Positions 9,020 to 19,956 are shown, counted from the stretch's first letter. The stretch: DNA of 64,000 nucleotides from Iodobacter violaceini (GCF_011601265.1 NZ_JAAOLX010000009.1:62001-126000), one strand, 5' to 3'. Program-made: numbers and translations. Notes: generated by a model not told the origin, from the sequence alone.

Positions 9020-10114
9020 TTAGAACGCTGTCCATGTACCTACTAACAAGCGTGTTGCATTTTTCTTGTTTGAACCAACAGAACCATCCAGCTGCCAGTC
9101 ATTTTTCATCACACTAGCCTGACCAGCTGTGTCGAACATGTGATGGCGAACTTGAGCAAAAGCTACAGTGTTTTTAGACAGTGTGTAGTTGTACTGAGCG
9201 TTGATAACGTTCATACCGTCATCGTACTTAGTGCCATCAGTTTTGCTGTCTTGAACGCGTTGGTAGCCAAGGTTGAAGTTGTTTTTACCCATTGTGTAAC
9301 CAGCAGCCACCAAGAATTGGTCAACTGTAGTTTTTTCACCTGGGCCTGCGTTCAGATTTACGGCACCATTCCATTCATTGCGTTTGTAGCCGGCTTTGAA
9401 ATCGAATGCACCCATTTTATAAGCTGCATCAATATTGTAAGTACGCAGTTTGTTTTCTGCAGCACCTACAGTGAAATCACCTGAATGACCCCATTCATTA
9501 CCACCGAATACCATAGGCTCGGAAGAAGCGTGCTTGCTGTTTTTAGCTTCAGAAGCGCCAGCAGAAACATTGAAACCGTAGCCTGTGTAGTTAGCTGTCA
9601 GTTCCATTGCACGTGCTGAGTTACGACCGTTACCTAAATCGTATTGACCAGCAAAGCTGAAGCCACTGAATTTAGGCGAGAAGTAGCTTACGCCATTCGC
9701 GTATTGAACTTGGTTAGAACCAAAGTCAGCCCACAGGTTACCTTGGCCTGAAGATGCAAAACCATCTAGCTCAAGGTATTGGTTAGAGAACTGGTTACCG
9801 AAGCGAACTTCACCGAATTTAGTTTCGTAACCGATCCATGCTTCACGCTTACCAAAGCTGTCGTAACGACCTGGAGTCGCTACTTTTTGAGCAATGCGCC
9901 ATTTGAGTTTATCGCCAGAATCCAGTTTGTCTGAACCATCAACATTGATAACTACAGCGATTTCTTCTGCAAATTTGCCCTTACCATCTGTACCAGCCTG
10001 GTTAGTCTTGTACATCAGATCCATTTCAGCAGAACCGCTGATTGTTACATCGGCGAATGCAGGAGCTGCAAACATTGCGGATACGGCAGTAGCGATAAGA
10101 ACGCGCTTAAACAT
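9020..10114 (-). CDS. Outer-membrane porin, general diffusion type (copy 2)
   Basis: A 364-residue porin paralogous to the downstream copy. Signal peptide MFKRVLIATAVSAMFAAPAFA, mature start DVTISGSAEMDLMYKTNQ, the FGKREAWIGYETKFGEVRFG region, and C-terminus LLVGTWTAF ending in Phe. Each porin has its own terminator, so the two are probably transcribed separately rather than as an operon. The loop sequences of the two copies differ strongly, the usual pattern for surface-exposed regions of duplicated porins. Confidence 0.9.
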   Translation of the reverse strand: MFKRVLIATAVSAMFAAPAFADVTISGSAEMDLMYKTNQAGTDGKGKFAEEIAVVINVDGSDKLDSGDKLKWRIAQKVATPGRYDSFGKREAWIGYETKFGEVRFGNQFSNQYLELDGFASSGQGNLWADFGSNQVQYANGVSYFSPKFSGFSFAGQYDLGNGRNSARAMELTANYTGYGFNVSAGASEAKNSKHASSEPMVFGGNEWGHSGDFTVGAAENKLRTYNIDAAYKMGAFDFKAGYKRNEWNGAVNLNAGPGEKTTVDQFLVAAGYTMGKNNFNLGYQRVQDSKTDGTKYDDGMNVINAQYNYTLSKNTVAFAQVRHHMFDTAGQASVMKNDWQLDGSVGSNKKNATRLLVGTWTAF

Positions 10115-10636
10115 ACTGAGATTCCTTTATCAATTTTAGAGCCACGAATTCATAATTGAATTCGGATCCATAGGATTTGAAAGACCACTCAGCAGCGCAT
10201 TTTATTTAAAGCCAACTCAGTAAAAAAACCGAATCTACTTAATTAAAAATTGAGCGAGCTAAGTGCTCCGAAGCCCGTATATAACCACAGCGTTTAATTT
10301 TGTTCTGCTGTAAAAATACCAAACCCCTATACGTAAAAATACCAACCCAATATCGATATGGCATACACTAGGTAATACACTTTATATATTGATAATCGGG
10401 CGCAAAAATACATTAAAATACAAAACAAATGTTGGAAATAATTGCAAAGAAAATTAGTAAATATTCAGCTTTTTTTTAATTGGAAATAATATATGTAAAT
10501 CAGAAAAAATGAATTATTTATTTAAATGTCATTCACCCGTGACGTAATTATTTTCCCTGACTCAGCAGATAAAGCTCTTAAAAAGACCTCAGGATCTGCC
10601 AGCAATACAGCAATAAAACAGGACGACAGAACTCTC

Positions 10637-10656
10637 ATGTTGCACATTTGCAACAT
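10637..10656. promoter_or_regulatory. Perfect inverted repeat ATGTTGCA-N4-TGCAACAT
   Basis: Two exact 8-bp arms (10637-10644 and 10649-10656) with a 4-bp spacer. Each arm equals the TGCAACAT unit repeated upstream of porin 1. The site is about 520 bp from the porin 2 start codon; a shared DNA-binding protein is plausible but unproven. Confidence 0.45.
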
Positions 10657-10916
10657 GGTTTTTGCTTAAAAACTGACACTTTAAATGCTCAGTTTTAATT
10701 TACAGGGGCCCTGCCAGGCTAACTGTCGCTCATTCCCACGGCAAAGTAGCGCCCCCCAATCACACATAGAACAGCACAGGGCATACGATTAGCCATCACC
10801 ATTCACTCTTAGTGTGAGGCCCTGCTAAACGGCCCCGGCACCGCGATAATAAGTGCTGTTGAAGCGTCCATGCATTGGTAAAGCCCAAGCAGCCCAAGCC
10901 CCGGAAAACAGCAGAC

Positions 10917-10950
10917 AAAAAAATACCCGCATTGCTGCGGGTATTTTTTT
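10917..10950 (-). terminator. Terminator of gapA
   Basis: TACCCGC and GCGGGTA arms around ATTGCT, flanked by A7 and T7 runs. It follows the gapA stop codon on the minus strand and is symmetrical enough to act both ways. Confidence 0.9.
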
Positions 10951-10975
10951 AAACCGGTTAAAGCTTTAGAAGCGC

Positions 10976-11992
10976 TTATTTAGCGTTCCACAGAGCCTTA
11001 GTGGTATCAAGCATACGGTTGGAGAAGCCCCACTCGTTATCGTACCAGGACAATACTTTCACCAAAGTACCGCCGGAAACCTTAGTTTGCGATGCTTCAT
11101 AGGTAGAGGATGCTGGATCATGGTTGAAGTCGATCGATACCAATGGCAGGTCGTTGTAGTTCAACACGCCTTTCATTGGGCCTTCGGACGCTTCTTTCAT
11201 GATTTGGTTGATTTCTTCAACAGTCGTTGCACGTGCAGCAGTGAAAGTCAGATCAACCAGAGATACATTGATTGTTGGTACGCGAACAGCGAAACCATCC
11301 AGCTTGCCTTTCAGCTCTGGCAATACCAAAGCAACCGCAGCGGCAGCGCCAGTCTTAGTAGGGATCATCGAATGCGTTGCAGAACGGGCACGACGCAAGT
11401 CTTCGTGATAAACGTCTGTCAGAACCTGATCATTGGTGTAGCTGTGGATCGTGGTCATCAAACCAGAAACAAGGCCGATTTTATCGTTCAGAGGCTTAAC
11501 CAGCGGCGCCAGGCAGTTGGTTGTGCATGAAGCATTCGAAATAACGGTATCGCTTGCTTTCAGCGTGTCGTGATTTACACCGAACACGATGGTTGCATCA
11601 ACATCATTACCACCTGGTGCAGAAATAATGACTTTTTTCGCGCCAGCAGTAATGTGTGCTGAAGCTTTTGCCTTGCTGGCAAAGAAGCCGGTACATTCCA
11701 TCACGACATCAACGCCGATTTCTGCCCATGGCAGATCAGCCGGATTACGCTGAGCACAAACACGGATTTTGTCGCCGTTTACAACCATGAAATCGCCATC
11801 AACCGATACTTTGCCAGCAAATTTACCATGCACGGTATCGTATTGAGTCAGGTGAGCATTGGTCTTAGCGTCGCCCAGATCGTTAATTGCCACGATTTGG
11901 AATTCATCAGTACGGCCAGACTCATACAAAGCGCGCAGTACATTGCGACCGATACGACCGTAGCCGTTAATTGCGATACGAATTGCTGCCAT
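10976..11992 (-). CDS. gapA: Glyceraldehyde-3-phosphate dehydrogenase
   Basis: Type I GAPDH, 338 residues, which oxidises glyceraldehyde 3-phosphate to 1,3-bisphosphoglycerate in the cytoplasm. Visible: Rossmann start [18 protein letters not shown], acidic VAINDLGD consistent with NAD use, catalytic [20 protein letters not shown], the phosphate-binding [18 protein letters not shown], and [12 protein letters not shown]. The frame is open 28 codons upstream, but I start at the ATG of [10 protein letters not shown] because GAGGAGC lies 9 bp before it and homologues begin there. It stands next to the Entner-Doudoroff genes, using the triose phosphate they release. Confidence 0.96.
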   Translation of the reverse strand: MAAIRIAINGYGRIGRNVLRALYESGRTDEFQIVAINDLGDAKTNAHLTQYDTVHGKFAGKVSVDGDFMVVNGDKIRVCAQRNPADLPWAEIGVDVVMECTGFFASKAKASAHITAGAKKVIISAPGGNDVDATIVFGVNHDTLKASDTVISNASCTTNCLAPLVKPLNDKIGLVSGLMTTIHSYTNDQVLTDVYHEDLRRARSATHSMIPTKTGAAAAVALVLPELKGKLDGFAVRVPTINVSLVDLTFTAARATTVEEINQIMKEASEGPMKGVLNYNDLPLVSIDFNHDPASSTYEASQTKVSGGTLVKVLSWYDNEWGFSNRMLDTTKALWNAK

Positions 11993-12210
11993 TGCCTGGT
12001 GCTCCTCAGAGAGTTCAGAAAAAACGCGCCCGCTACTGAGACGCGCATAAAAAAATTGAATACAAAGAATACCCAACTGTCGTCTTGCTGACGATATGGC
12101 TATTCCCTATAAATAATGAAATATTGATGTAAATCTTAGGGCAGGCAAATTTTTATACCCACGCACAGAGCGATGAAAGACGCGCGGGAAAAAATCAAAC
12201 CACCATACTT

Positions 12211-12837
12211 TTATGACTTAGCTAATGCAGCTGCGGCACGGGCCAGCGCAGTAATACCAGCCCAATCGCCAGCAGCAACCATTTCTTTAGGGGCCAGCCA
12301 TGATCCGCCCACACACCCAACATTTGGCAAGGCCAATAGCTTAGGTGCTGATTCCGGGCTTACACCACCAGTCGGGCAGAATAAAATTTGCGGCAATGGG
12401 CCACCCATTGCTTTAAGCATGCTTAAACTGCCTGCTTGCTCGGCAGGGAATAGTTTCAGTGCATCGAAACCTTCTTCCAGTGCTGCAATCGCCTCGGATG
12501 GTGTCATTACACCGGGCAGTAATTCAATTTTTGCTTCGCGGGCAGCAGCAGCCAGCTTAGGGGTCAGGCCAGGTGTCACCGCAAATACCGCACCTGCAGC
12601 TTTAGCTTGTGCAAATTGCTCCGGGCGAACGACGGTGCCCACACCCACAATAGCACCGGGCACGTTATCCACAATGGCACGCACAGCAGCCAAAGCGGCA
12701 TCGGTACGCAGAGTGACTTCCAGTACACGAATACCGCCTTCAACCAAAGCCTTGGCCAAAGGGACTGCGTGCTCTACTTTCTCGATTACCAAAACCGGCA
12801 TCACCGGACAAGAGCGCATGATTTCGCGAATTTGCAT
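12211..12837 (-). CDS. eda: KDPG aldolase (Entner-Doudoroff)
   Basis: 2-keto-3-deoxy-6-phosphogluconate aldolase, 208 residues, splitting KDPG into pyruvate and glyceraldehyde 3-phosphate. Signature stretches GIRVLEVTLRT (general base Glu), GVGTVVRPEQ, FAVTPGL, the Schiff-base lysine in FDALKLFPAE, and FCPTGGVSP are all present. I start at MQIREIMRSCPV (ATG at 12837), which has AGGAAG upstream and matches family N-termini; the frame continues 19 codons further without homology. It lies 124 bp downstream of edd on the same strand, so the pair may be cotranscribed. Confidence 0.95.
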   Translation of the reverse strand: MQIREIMRSCPVMPVLVIEKVEHAVPLAKALVEGGIRVLEVTLRTDAALAAVRAIVDNVPGAIVGVGTVVRPEQFAQAKAAGAVFAVTPGLTPKLAAAAREAKIELLPGVMTPSEAIAALEEGFDALKLFPAEQAGSLSMLKAMGGPLPQILFCPTGGVSPESAPKLLALPNVGCVGGSWLAPKEMVAAGDWAGITALARAAAALAKS

Positions 12838-12961
12838 GGGGTTGTTCTTCCTGTTCTCGTAAATATTTAATAGATCAGATTGCTTAAATTCCATTTTATA
12901 TACTTAAGGGCGACTTAGCCGCCCAGAAAGCAATGGAATCAAACCAATCTGAATGACTTCA

Positions 12962-14788
12962 TTAATGGGCAAGGCCCATGCTGATTGCGCCTTCTTCAGC
13001 GCCAGTTGCTGCAGCCCGGAATGTGGCGAACAACTCGCGCCCCATACCATGCTCATTAGCGGACAAATCCGCTGTATCCACGGTACGCGCGGCCCATTCA
13101 GCAGCATCGACCTTCGCTTCAACCACACCCGCATCCGCATCAAGGCGGATGATGTCACCATTTCTCACCTTGCCCAGAGGGCCGCCATTCAAGACTTCTG
13201 GCGTCATATGAATAGCAGAAGGCACTTTGCCCGACGCGCCAGACATACGGCCATCGGTCACCAAAGCCACTTTAAAACCACGATCCTGCAAGAGGCCCAG
13301 CACAGGAGTCAGCTTATGCAGCTCCGGCATCCCATTGGCACGCGGCCCCTGGAAGCGCAGAACCACCACAAAGTCTTTTTCCAGCTCACCGCGCTTAAAT
13401 GCAGCCAGCACATCGTCCTGATCATCAAATACAATGGCTGGCGCTTCTACACAGCGATTTTCTGGCTTAACCGCAGAAATTTTGATGACAGAGCGGCCAA
13501 GATTACCCGCCAGTAAACGTAAACCACCGTCAGCACTAAATGGGTTGCTTGCATGGCGAACCACATTATCATCGACAGGCTCAAGAGGAGCCGGACGCCA
13601 TACCGCTTTGCCATCTTCGCCAAGGAAAGGCTCGTTCGCATACGGGCGCAAGCTCTTGCCAGCTACCGTCAGCACGTCTTCATGCAACAAGCCCGCGTCG
13701 AGCAATTCACGTATTAAAAAGCCCATTCCGCCCGCTGCATGGAAATGATTTACATCGGCAGAGCCATTTGGATAAATTTTTGCCAGCAAAGGAATAATGG
13801 CCGATAAATCGTCAAAATCGCTCCAGTCAATAATGATGCCCGCAGCCCGTGCAATGGCAATCAAGTGAATGGTGTGATTGGTCGATCCGCCCGTGGCCAT
13901 CAGACCAACAATGCCGTTTACGATACATTTTTCATCGACCACTTTACCTACTGGCGTAAATTCATCGCCTTTATATGTAATAGCAATCGCACGTTGCGCC
14001 GCAGCAACAGTCAGGGCTTCGCGTAAGGGAGTATTAGGATTAACGAAAGCTGCGCCAGGCAAATGCAGGCCCATCACTTCCATTAACATTTGATTTGAGT
14101 TGGCTGTACCAAAAAATGTACAAGTGCCTGCTCCGTGATAAGAGCCTTCTTCAGAAGCCAGCAGTTCTTCACGCCCGCATTTGCCCTCAGCAAATAACTG
14201 ACGCGCTTTGGCTTTTTCACTATTTGCAATACCCGAAGTCATCGGGCCGGCAGGAACAAAAACTGTTGGCAGGTGGCCAAACTGCAGGGCTCCAATCAGT
14301 AAACCCGGCACAATCTTGTCGCAGACCCCTAAGCAAACCACGCTATCAAACACATTATGCGAAAGCCCCACAGCGGTGGACATAGCAATCACATCACGGC
14401 TGAACAGGCTAAGCTCCATGCCTGGCTGGCCTTGCGTCACGCCATCGCACATGGCGGGAACACCACCTGCAAATTGAGCGGTAGCCCCTGACTGACGCAC
14501 GGCTTCTTTAATAATGGCGGGAAAGGCCTCAAAAGGCTGATGCGCCGACAGCATGTCATTGTAAGCAGAGACAATTCCCAGATTGGGCTGACGCATTTCG
14601 CGCATCATAATTTTGTCGTTTTCTGGCGCTGCAGCCCAGGCATGAGCCTGATTAGTACAGGCTAAGCCTTTACGCAGCGGCTCCTTACTGGCAGCCTTCT
14701 CAAGGCGTGCTAAATAACGGGAGCGTGGGCCTTGGCTTCTTGCGATAATACGCGCAGTGACTTCGGCAAGCTTGGGATGAACAGACAT
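12962..14788 (-). CDS. edd: 6-phosphogluconate dehydratase (Entner-Doudoroff)
   Basis: An IlvD/Edd family dehydratase of 608 residues, making KDPG from 6-phosphogluconate and using a [4Fe-4S] cluster. Seen: [71 protein letters not shown], and near the end [21 protein letters not shown]. The frame begins at a TTG two codons earlier; the ATG at 14788 with CGGAGCC upstream is preferred. It diverges from zwf, and a HexR-like operator lies 63-77 bp upstream of this start, which predicts derepression when KDPG accumulates. Confidence 0.96.
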   Translation of the reverse strand: MSVHPKLAEVTARIIARSQGPRSRYLARLEKAASKEPLRKGLACTNQAHAWAAAPENDKIMMREMRQPNLGIVSAYNDMLSAHQPFEAFPAIIKEAVRQSGATAQFAGGVPAMCDGVTQGQPGMELSLFSRDVIAMSTAVGLSHNVFDSVVCLGVCDKIVPGLLIGALQFGHLPTVFVPAGPMTSGIANSEKAKARQLFAEGKCGREELLASEEGSYHGAGTCTFFGTANSNQMLMEVMGLHLPGAAFVNPNTPLREALTVAAAQRAIAITYKGDEFTPVGKVVDEKCIVNGIVGLMATGGSTNHTIHLIAIARAAGIIIDWSDFDDLSAIIPLLAKIYPNGSADVNHFHAAGGMGFLIRELLDAGLLHEDVLTVAGKSLRPYANEPFLGEDGKAVWRPAPLEPVDDNVVRHASNPFSADGGLRLLAGNLGRSVIKISAVKPENRCVEAPAIVFDDQDDVLAAFKRGELEKDFVVVLRFQGPRANGMPELHKLTPVLGLLQDRGFKVALVTDGRMSGASGKVPSAIHMTPEVLNGGPLGKVRNGDIIRLDADAGVVEAKVDAAEWAARTVDTADLSANEHGMGRELFATFRAAATGAEEGAISMGLAH

Positions 14789-14850
14789 AGACAAAGGCTC
14801 CGAGTTACGGCGCGATCACAGCACGCCACGTGCATTTCTATAAAATTGAT

Positions 14851-14865
14851 CGTAGTTTTACTACA
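14851..14865. promoter_or_regulatory. HexR-like operator (edd side)
   Basis: CGTAGTTTTACTACA matches 14 of 15 positions of the HexR consensus TGTARTTDWAYTACA, recalled from proteobacterial studies. It lies 63 bp before the edd start. On the minus strand it overlaps a plausible -35 TTGTAG with TTATAG 17 bp on. hexR is in this cluster. Confidence 0.75.
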
Positions 14866-15001
14866 AAGCACCTATAACTTCAACCGCAGCAGCTTGGAAA
14901 TTTCATTTCATTGCGCTGCATCAATAGTCAACATTTACACAGGGTTACCATTCTGCGCTACGTGTTAACCCCCACCATTCATGGCCCTTGGCGAATTTCG
15001 T

Positions 15002-15031
15002 TTGCGCCGCTATTTAGCTGTGTAGTAAGAT
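15002..15031 (+). promoter_or_regulatory. Predicted zwf promoter
   Basis: TTGCGC (15002-15007) and TAAGAT (15026-15031) with an 18-bp spacer. The -10 is buried inside the HexR-like palindrome at 15021-15035, so a bound repressor would exclude RNA polymerase. Confidence 0.5.
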
Positions 15032-15035
15032 TACA
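15021..15035. promoter_or_regulatory. HexR-like operator (zwf side)
   Basis: TGTAGTAAGATTACA matches 13 of 15 positions of the HexR consensus. It is 58 bp upstream of the zwf ATG, and its core overlaps the predicted -10 element. Confidence 0.75.
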
Positions 15036-15092
15036 AAGTCTTACGTGCCCGCCAAGGCCCGAAAACCGACTCAAGAATAAGGACTCTCGCGG

Positions 15093-16547
15093 ATGACTCA
15101 GATCGACGCTTTCGACATGGTGCTGTTCGGCGGCACTGGCGACTTGGTAATGCGCAAATTACTTCCTGCGCTCTACCATCAACATCAAGAAGGCAATCTG
15201 CCCCAGGAAGGACGCATCGTCTGTTTGGGCCGCAGCGTTCCGGATACTGCCGCTTACCTCAAAAAAGCCCATGCTTTAGCTGTAGGCTATCTGGGCAAAC
15301 ACTACAACGACGCCGACTGGGCAACGTTTGCTGAACGGATTGAATATCTGCAACTGGATGCCAACCACCCTGCAGAATTCACCAAGCTGGCCGATGCACT
15401 TAATGCCTTTCCAAAACGCGTTCGTGTGTTTTATCTGTCAACTGCACCTGATTTATTCGCCCCTATTTCTAAAAGCCTGTCTGAAGTTGGCCTTGCCGCT
15501 GGCAATGCCCGTGTGGTGCTTGAAAAGCCGCTGGGACACGATTTAGCTTCATCAAACAAGATTAATGATGAAGTCGGTGAGTATTTCCAGGAACACCAAA
15601 TTTATCGCATCGACCATTATTTGGGCAAAGAACCTGTTCAGAACTTAATGGCTCTGCGCTTTGCCAACACCTTGCTCGAGCCACTATGGCGCAGAGAATG
15701 GATTCGCGATGTACAAATCACCGTGACCGAGCAGGTCGGTGTTGAATCGCGTGCCGATTTCTACGATAAGACCGGTGCGCTGCGTGATATGGTACAAAAC
15801 CATCTCTTACAGCTGCTGACAATTGTCGCCATGGAGCCGCCTGCATCGATCGATGCCGACGCGGTTCGTGATGAAAAGCTTAAAATTTTACGCGCCTTAA
15901 AACCCCTCTCTACTGAAGATGTGCACACCAAAGTCGTGCGCGGTCAGTATCGTGCAGGTGCCGTGGCTGGCAAGCCTGTACCGGGTTATCTGGATGAGCC
16001 GGATGTTCCGGCTGGCTCAAAAACCGAAACCTTTGTTGCTCTGAAGGCTGAAATCCAAACCTGGCGCTGGGCAGGCGTACCGTTTTATCTGCGCACCGGC
16101 AAACGTTTATCCGAGCGCCTTGCTGAGATCGTGATTAATTTCCGTGAAGCGCCGCATTCTATTTATGGCCGCACAGCCAGTACGCCAAACCGCCTGGTCA
16201 TTCAGCTGCAACCTGATGAATCCGTACGCCTCTATATGATGGCAAAAGAGCCAGGTAATCAGGGCCGCCTGCGTCCTGTTCACCTGGATATGGATTTCAA
16301 AGAAACCTTCAAAACACGCAGCCCTGAAGCCTACGAGCGCCTGTTGCTGGATGTGATTCGCGGCGATCTGTCGCTGTTTGTACGCCGCGACGAGCAGCGT
16401 GCCGCATGGCGCTGGGTTGAGCCTATCATTGATAACTGGGAAAGCAGCTCTGATGGCCCTAAGCCATACACTGCAGGAACATGGGGCCCGGCAGCATCAT
16501 CCGCCCTGTTGTCCCGTGATGGCCTGTGCTGGCACGAAGAAGATTAA
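15093..16547 (+). CDS. zwf: Glucose-6-phosphate 1-dehydrogenase
   Basis: Oxidises glucose 6-phosphate to 6-phosphogluconolactone with NAD(P), 484 residues. The nucleotide-binding [19 protein letters not shown] near the start, the substrate/catalytic [14 protein letters not shown] (about 175-190), [15 protein letters not shown] and the FYLRTGKRL stretch identify it. The ATG is preceded by TAAGGAC at 10-16 bp. It heads the plus-strand run zwf-pgl-hexR-pgi and diverges from edd, with HexR-like sites between them. Cofactor preference cannot be settled from these motifs. Confidence 0.97.
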   Translation: MTQIDAFDMVLFGGTGDLVMRKLLPALYHQHQEGNLPQEGRIVCLGRSVPDTAAYLKKAHALAVGYLGKHYNDADWATFAERIEYLQLDANHPAEFTKLADALNAFPKRVRVFYLSTAPDLFAPISKSLSEVGLAAGNARVVLEKPLGHDLASSNKINDEVGEYFQEHQIYRIDHYLGKEPVQNLMALRFANTLLEPLWRREWIRDVQITVTEQVGVESRADFYDKTGALRDMVQNHLLQLLTIVAMEPPASIDADAVRDEKLKILRALKPLSTEDVHTKVVRGQYRAGAVAGKPVPGYLDEPDVPAGSKTETFVALKAEIQTWRWAGVPFYLRTGKRLSERLAEIVINFREAPHSIYGRTASTPNRLVIQLQPDESVRLYMMAKEPGNQGRLRPVHLDMDFKETFKTRSPEAYERLLLDVIRGDLSLFVRRDEQRAAWRWVEPIIDNWESSSDGPKPYTAGTWGPAASSALLSRDGLCWHEED

Positions 16548-16565
16548 ATCAAGTATTTGAATCAG

Positions 16566-16590
16566 GCGGGCCGGTTTTCTGGCCCGCTCT
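16566..16590 (+). terminator. Weak hairpin between zwf and pgl
   Basis: GCGGGCC/GGCCCGC arms with an 8-nt loop, followed by TCTTTC rather than a clean T-run. It is likely an attenuator or mRNA-end stabiliser, because pgl starts 25 bp later. Confidence 0.45.
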
Positions 16591-16611
16591 TTCATTATCA
16601 TGAGGTAAAGC

Positions 16612-17313
16612 ATGTCATCACTGTCATGGCACGAATGTTCATCCAAAGACGAATTAGATCAACAACTGGCAGATTTTATTGCTGAGCAATTAAGCACTGC
16701 CATTGCTGCACGCGGCCAGGCGGGGATTGCTGTCTCAGGTGGCAGAACACCTGCAGGCATGTTTAAAGCGTTGCGGGTAAAAGAATTAGACTGGTCAAAA
16801 GTCATCGTTACCTTAGCGGATGAGCGCTGGGTTGCTCCCGATCATGCAGACAGTAATGAGCGCCTGACGCGTGAAAACCTGCTGCAGGACAATGCAGCCA
16901 AAGCGACTTTTATTTCGCAAGTGTCAGATGCCAGCTCCGCCCATGAAGGCCAGCCAAGCATTGAAGCACGCCTCGCTGCACTGCCCTCGCCACTGGATGT
17001 CCTGATTTTAGGCATGGGAGATGATGGCCATACCGCATCGCTGTTCCCCAATGCTGCAGAGCTTGAAAGCGCCTGTGTATCCAGCGCCCTGTGCGCAGCC
17101 GTCACCCCTCCGGCAGCGCCGCATCAGCGCATTACGCTCACCCTGCCTGCGCTTGCCAAAGCGCGGTCGGTAATCGTACATATCACTGGCGGGAGTAAAA
17201 AAGCATTATTGCAAGTGGCACTCTCTGAACAAAAACCACTTACAGAGCAATACCCTATCCGCCGTGTTCTGGATAAGGCAGAAAGCGCCAAACACGTGTT
17301 CTGGGCAGCCTGA
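16612..17313 (+). CDS. pgl: 6-phosphogluconolactonase
   Basis: A DevB/Pgl-type lactonase, 233 residues, hydrolysing the zwf product to 6-phosphogluconate. Family motifs: AVSGGRTPAGMFKAL near residue 42, VTLADERWV, DSNERLTRENLL, and ILGMGDDGHTASLFPN with the conserved Asp/His pair. GAGGTAAAGC precedes the ATG. It lies 64 bp after zwf with only a weak hairpin between them, so a joint transcript is likely; this supplies Edd's substrate. Confidence 0.95.
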   Translation: MSSLSWHECSSKDELDQQLADFIAEQLSTAIAARGQAGIAVSGGRTPAGMFKALRVKELDWSKVIVTLADERWVAPDHADSNERLTRENLLQDNAAKATFISQVSDASSAHEGQPSIEARLAALPSPLDVLILGMGDDGHTASLFPNAAELESACVSSALCAAVTPPAAPHQRITLTLPALAKARSVIVHITGGSKKALLQVALSEQKPLTEQYPIRRVLDKAESAKHVFWAA

Positions 17314-17436
17314 TTCGGATGCTTCAACTCCCTGATAAGTGCTTTTGCAAAATTTTCCCGGCAGGTATTCACTGCCAGGAAGATTTTACACAAGGGCTTC
17401 ACCCCCATAAAACTCGTGTTTGAGTGAGAAAAAGAC

Positions 17437-18288
17437 ATGCTCGAACGTATCAAGGCCGCACTCGATAGCCTCAGCAAATCAGAACGAAAAGTGGCAGAGC
17501 TGGTTATTGAACAACCTAATCTGGTTGCCAATGCTCCGATTGCGCAAATTGCCGACTTAGCGCTTGTTTCACAGCCTACCGTGATTCGTTTTTGTCGCTC
17601 ACTCAACTGCTCCGGCTTGCAGGATTTCAAGCTGCGCCTCACACGCAGCCTGGTATCCGGCGTGCCCTATGTGCACTCCATGGTGAGCCGCGACGATTCA
17701 GCACACGATTTGGCACGTAAATTATTCGACAACAATATTTCGCACCTGCTGCGCTGCCGTAATGAGCTCGACACCGAAGTACTGGAGCGTGCCATTACGA
17801 TCATGTCGAATGCCAAAAAAATTGAAGTTTACGGGCAGGGACAATCGGGTGCCGTCGCAATAGACGCACAGAATAAGTTTTTCCGCTTAGGTGTGCCTAC
17901 CGTCTCCTATACCGACCCGCATATGCACGGCATGAGTGCATCCATGCTGGGGCCGGGGGATGCCGTTGTTGCTATTTCCAACTCGGGCCGCACGCTCGAT
18001 TTATTGCGCTCAGTAGAAATTGCCCGCGATGCCGGGGCCGATGTGATTGGGATTACCCATTCCAAATCACCACTGGCCAAGCGTTGCTCGCTCTGCCTTT
18101 TTGCCGACACGATGGAAGATCCTGATCTTTACACCCCAATGATTACCCGGATTGTGCATCTGGTGATTATTGACGTACTTGCCGTCGGTGTAGCACTCAG
18201 GCGCGGACCAGAACTCATAGACCAACTCGAAAAAATGAAGCGCAGCCTCAAAGAAAAGCGTGTTCGTGGTCATGACAACTACAGCTGA
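17437..18288 (+). CDS. hexR: HexR transcriptional regulator (RpiR family)
   Basis: A 283-residue RpiR-family regulator: N-terminal helix-turn-helix (LSKSERKVAELVIEQPN, then ALVSQPTVIRFCRSLNCSG, about 15-65) and a C-terminal SIS sugar-phosphate-binding domain (IEVYGQGQSGAVAIDAQNKF; AISNSGRTLDLLRSVEIA; GADVIGITHSKSPLAKR). HexR in other proteobacteria represses Entner-Doudoroff genes and is released by KDPG. Its place between pgl and pgi, plus two matching operators between edd and zwf, supports the assignment over other RpiR members. No HexR-like site is seen in the 123 bp before its own start. Confidence 0.93.
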   Translation: MLERIKAALDSLSKSERKVAELVIEQPNLVANAPIAQIADLALVSQPTVIRFCRSLNCSGLQDFKLRLTRSLVSGVPYVHSMVSRDDSAHDLARKLFDNNISHLLRCRNELDTEVLERAITIMSNAKKIEVYGQGQSGAVAIDAQNKFFRLGVPTVSYTDPHMHGMSASMLGPGDAVVAISNSGRTLDLLRSVEIARDAGADVIGITHSKSPLAKRCSLCLFADTMEDPDLYTPMITRIVHLVIIDVLAVGVALRRGPELIDQLEKMKRSLKEKRVRGHDNYS

Positions 18289-18309
18289 TTTTTAAGGACT
18301 TATCCACAC

Positions 18310-19956
18310 ATGCAAAACCTGACACAAACACCAGCCTGGCTTGCTTTAGAAGAACACTTCAATGAAGTGTCTTCTTTGCATCTGCGCGATCTGTTTAAGG
18401 ACGATCCACAGCGCTTTGAAAAATTTTCACTTGAATCAGGCGGCCTGTTTTTTGATTACTCAAAAAACCGCATCACAGCAAAAACCATGACTTTGCTGAT
18501 GGATCTGGCCCGGCAATCCGGTCTGCAAGAACGCATCAAAGCCATGTTTGCAGGCCAGAAAATCAATACCACAGAAAACCGTGCCGTATTACACACTGCG
18601 CTTCGCAACCTGGATAAACATCCATTGATTGTGGATGGCGAAGATGTCATGCCTAAAGTGAATGCCGTAAAAGATAAAATCGGCGTTTTCTCGGATAAAG
18701 TCCGCTCGGGTGAATGGCTGGGTTACACCGGCAAGGCGATTACCGACATTGTAAACATCGGTATTGGCGGCTCGGATCTGGGCCCGCTGATGGTTTGCCA
18801 GGCGCTGAAAGATTACGGCCACAAACGCCTGAAAATGCATTTTGTTTCCACCGTTGATGGCGACCAGGTTGTATCCACACTGGCAGAACTGAATCCGGAA
18901 ACAACGCTCTTTATTATTTCTTCCAAAACATTTACCACCCAGGAAACGCTGACCAATGCCCGTACATCACGCGCATGGTTTGTAAAAGCTTCGGGTGATG
19001 AAAAACATATTGCCAAGCATTTTGTGGCCGTTTCAACCAATGCCAAAGCCGTCAGCGAATTCGGTATTGATATTGAAAATATGTTTGAATTCTGGGATTG
19101 GGTAGGCGGCCGCTATAGCCTGTGGAGTGCGATTGGTTTACCGATTGCTATTTATCTGGGCAAACACAATTACCAGGATCTTTTGCATGGTGCATATACC
19201 ATGGACCAGCATTTCTGCAGCAAGCCATTAGAGCAGAATTTGCCGGTGATTATGGGAATGCTTGGTGTTTGGTACGTTAATTTCTTTGGCGCATCCACCC
19301 AGCTTATTTCACCCTATAACCAATCGCTTTATCGCTTCCCTGCGTATTTGCAACAACTGGATATGGAATCAAACGGTAAAACGGTTGATTTGAATGGAAA
19401 ACGCGTGAATTATCGCACCGGGCCTGTTGTATGGGGCGATACCGGTATTAACGGCCAGCACGCGTATTACCAGTTATTGCATCAGGGCAGCCAAATCGTA
19501 CCCGTCGATTTTATTGCCACAATAGAACATCCGGATATTCCTGAACCGCACAATACCATTCTGATGGCTAATGTATTTGCCCAGACAGAAGCGTTTTTAC
19601 GCGGTAAAAATGAATCGGAAGTTCGCGCAGAATTAGATGCACAGGGTATTACCGGCGAAGAACAGGATGCTTTAGTTCCGCATAAAGTATTTGAAGGTAA
19701 TCGCCCGACCAATACCATCTTAATGCAGCGTTTATCACCGCGGCGTTTAGGTGCACTGATTGCTTTGTACGAGCACAAAGTATTCGTACAAGGCACGGTC
19801 TGGAATATTAATTCCTATGACCAATGGGGTGTTGAATTAGGCAAACAATTGGCAAAAGCCATTGAGGCTGATTTAACCACTCCGGGTTTAACCACTAACC
19901 ATGACGCTTCGACCAACGGTCTGGTGAATTATTACAAGCGAAATACCCCCCGTTAA
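18310..19956 (+). CDS. pgi: Glucose-6-phosphate isomerase
   Basis: Interconverts glucose 6-phosphate and fructose 6-phosphate, 548 residues, the usual bacterial PGI length. Diagnostic: [20 protein letters not shown] (about 150), [17 protein letters not shown], the family signature around [39 protein letters not shown] with the catalytic Glu/His region, and terminal GVELGKQLA. It begins 21 bp after hexR, which points to cotranscription. It lets fructose 6-phosphate and recycled triose re-enter the Entner-Doudoroff path. Confidence 0.97.
   Translation: MQNLTQTPAWLALEEHFNEVSSLHLRDLFKDDPQRFEKFSLESGGLFFDYSKNRITAKTMTLLMDLARQSGLQERIKAMFAGQKINTTENRAVLHTALRNLDKHPLIVDGEDVMPKVNAVKDKIGVFSDKVRSGEWLGYTGKAITDIVNIGIGGSDLGPLMVCQALKDYGHKRLKMHFVSTVDGDQVVSTLAELNPETTLFIISSKTFTTQETLTNARTSRAWFVKASGDEKHIAKHFVAVSTNAKAVSEFGIDIENMFEFWDWVGGRYSLWSAIGLPIAIYLGKHNYQDLLHGAYTMDQHFCSKPLEQNLPVIMGMLGVWYVNFFGASTQLISPYNQSLYRFPAYLQQLDMESNGKTVDLNGKRVNYRTGPVVWGDTGINGQHAYYQLLHQGSQIVPVDFIATIEHPDIPEPHNTILMANVFAQTEAFLRGKNESEVRAELDAQGITGEEQDALVPHKVFEGNRPTNTILMQRLSPRRLGALIALYEHKVFVQGTVWNINSYDQWGVELGKQLAKAIEADLTTPGLTTNHDASTNGLVNYYKRNTPR

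Larger units (their letters stand above)
10115..10975. other. Long noncoding region upstream of porin 2
   Basis: About 860 bases, AT-rich near the porin (10115-10560). It contains the perfect inverted repeat at 10637-10656 and the gapA terminator at its far end. No convincing gene or structured RNA is seen. Confidence 0.5.

Noticed and set aside
12093-12172. TGTAAATCTTAGGGC upstream of gapA as a third HexR site
   Set aside because: Only the first half fits; the second half lacks the TACA arm.
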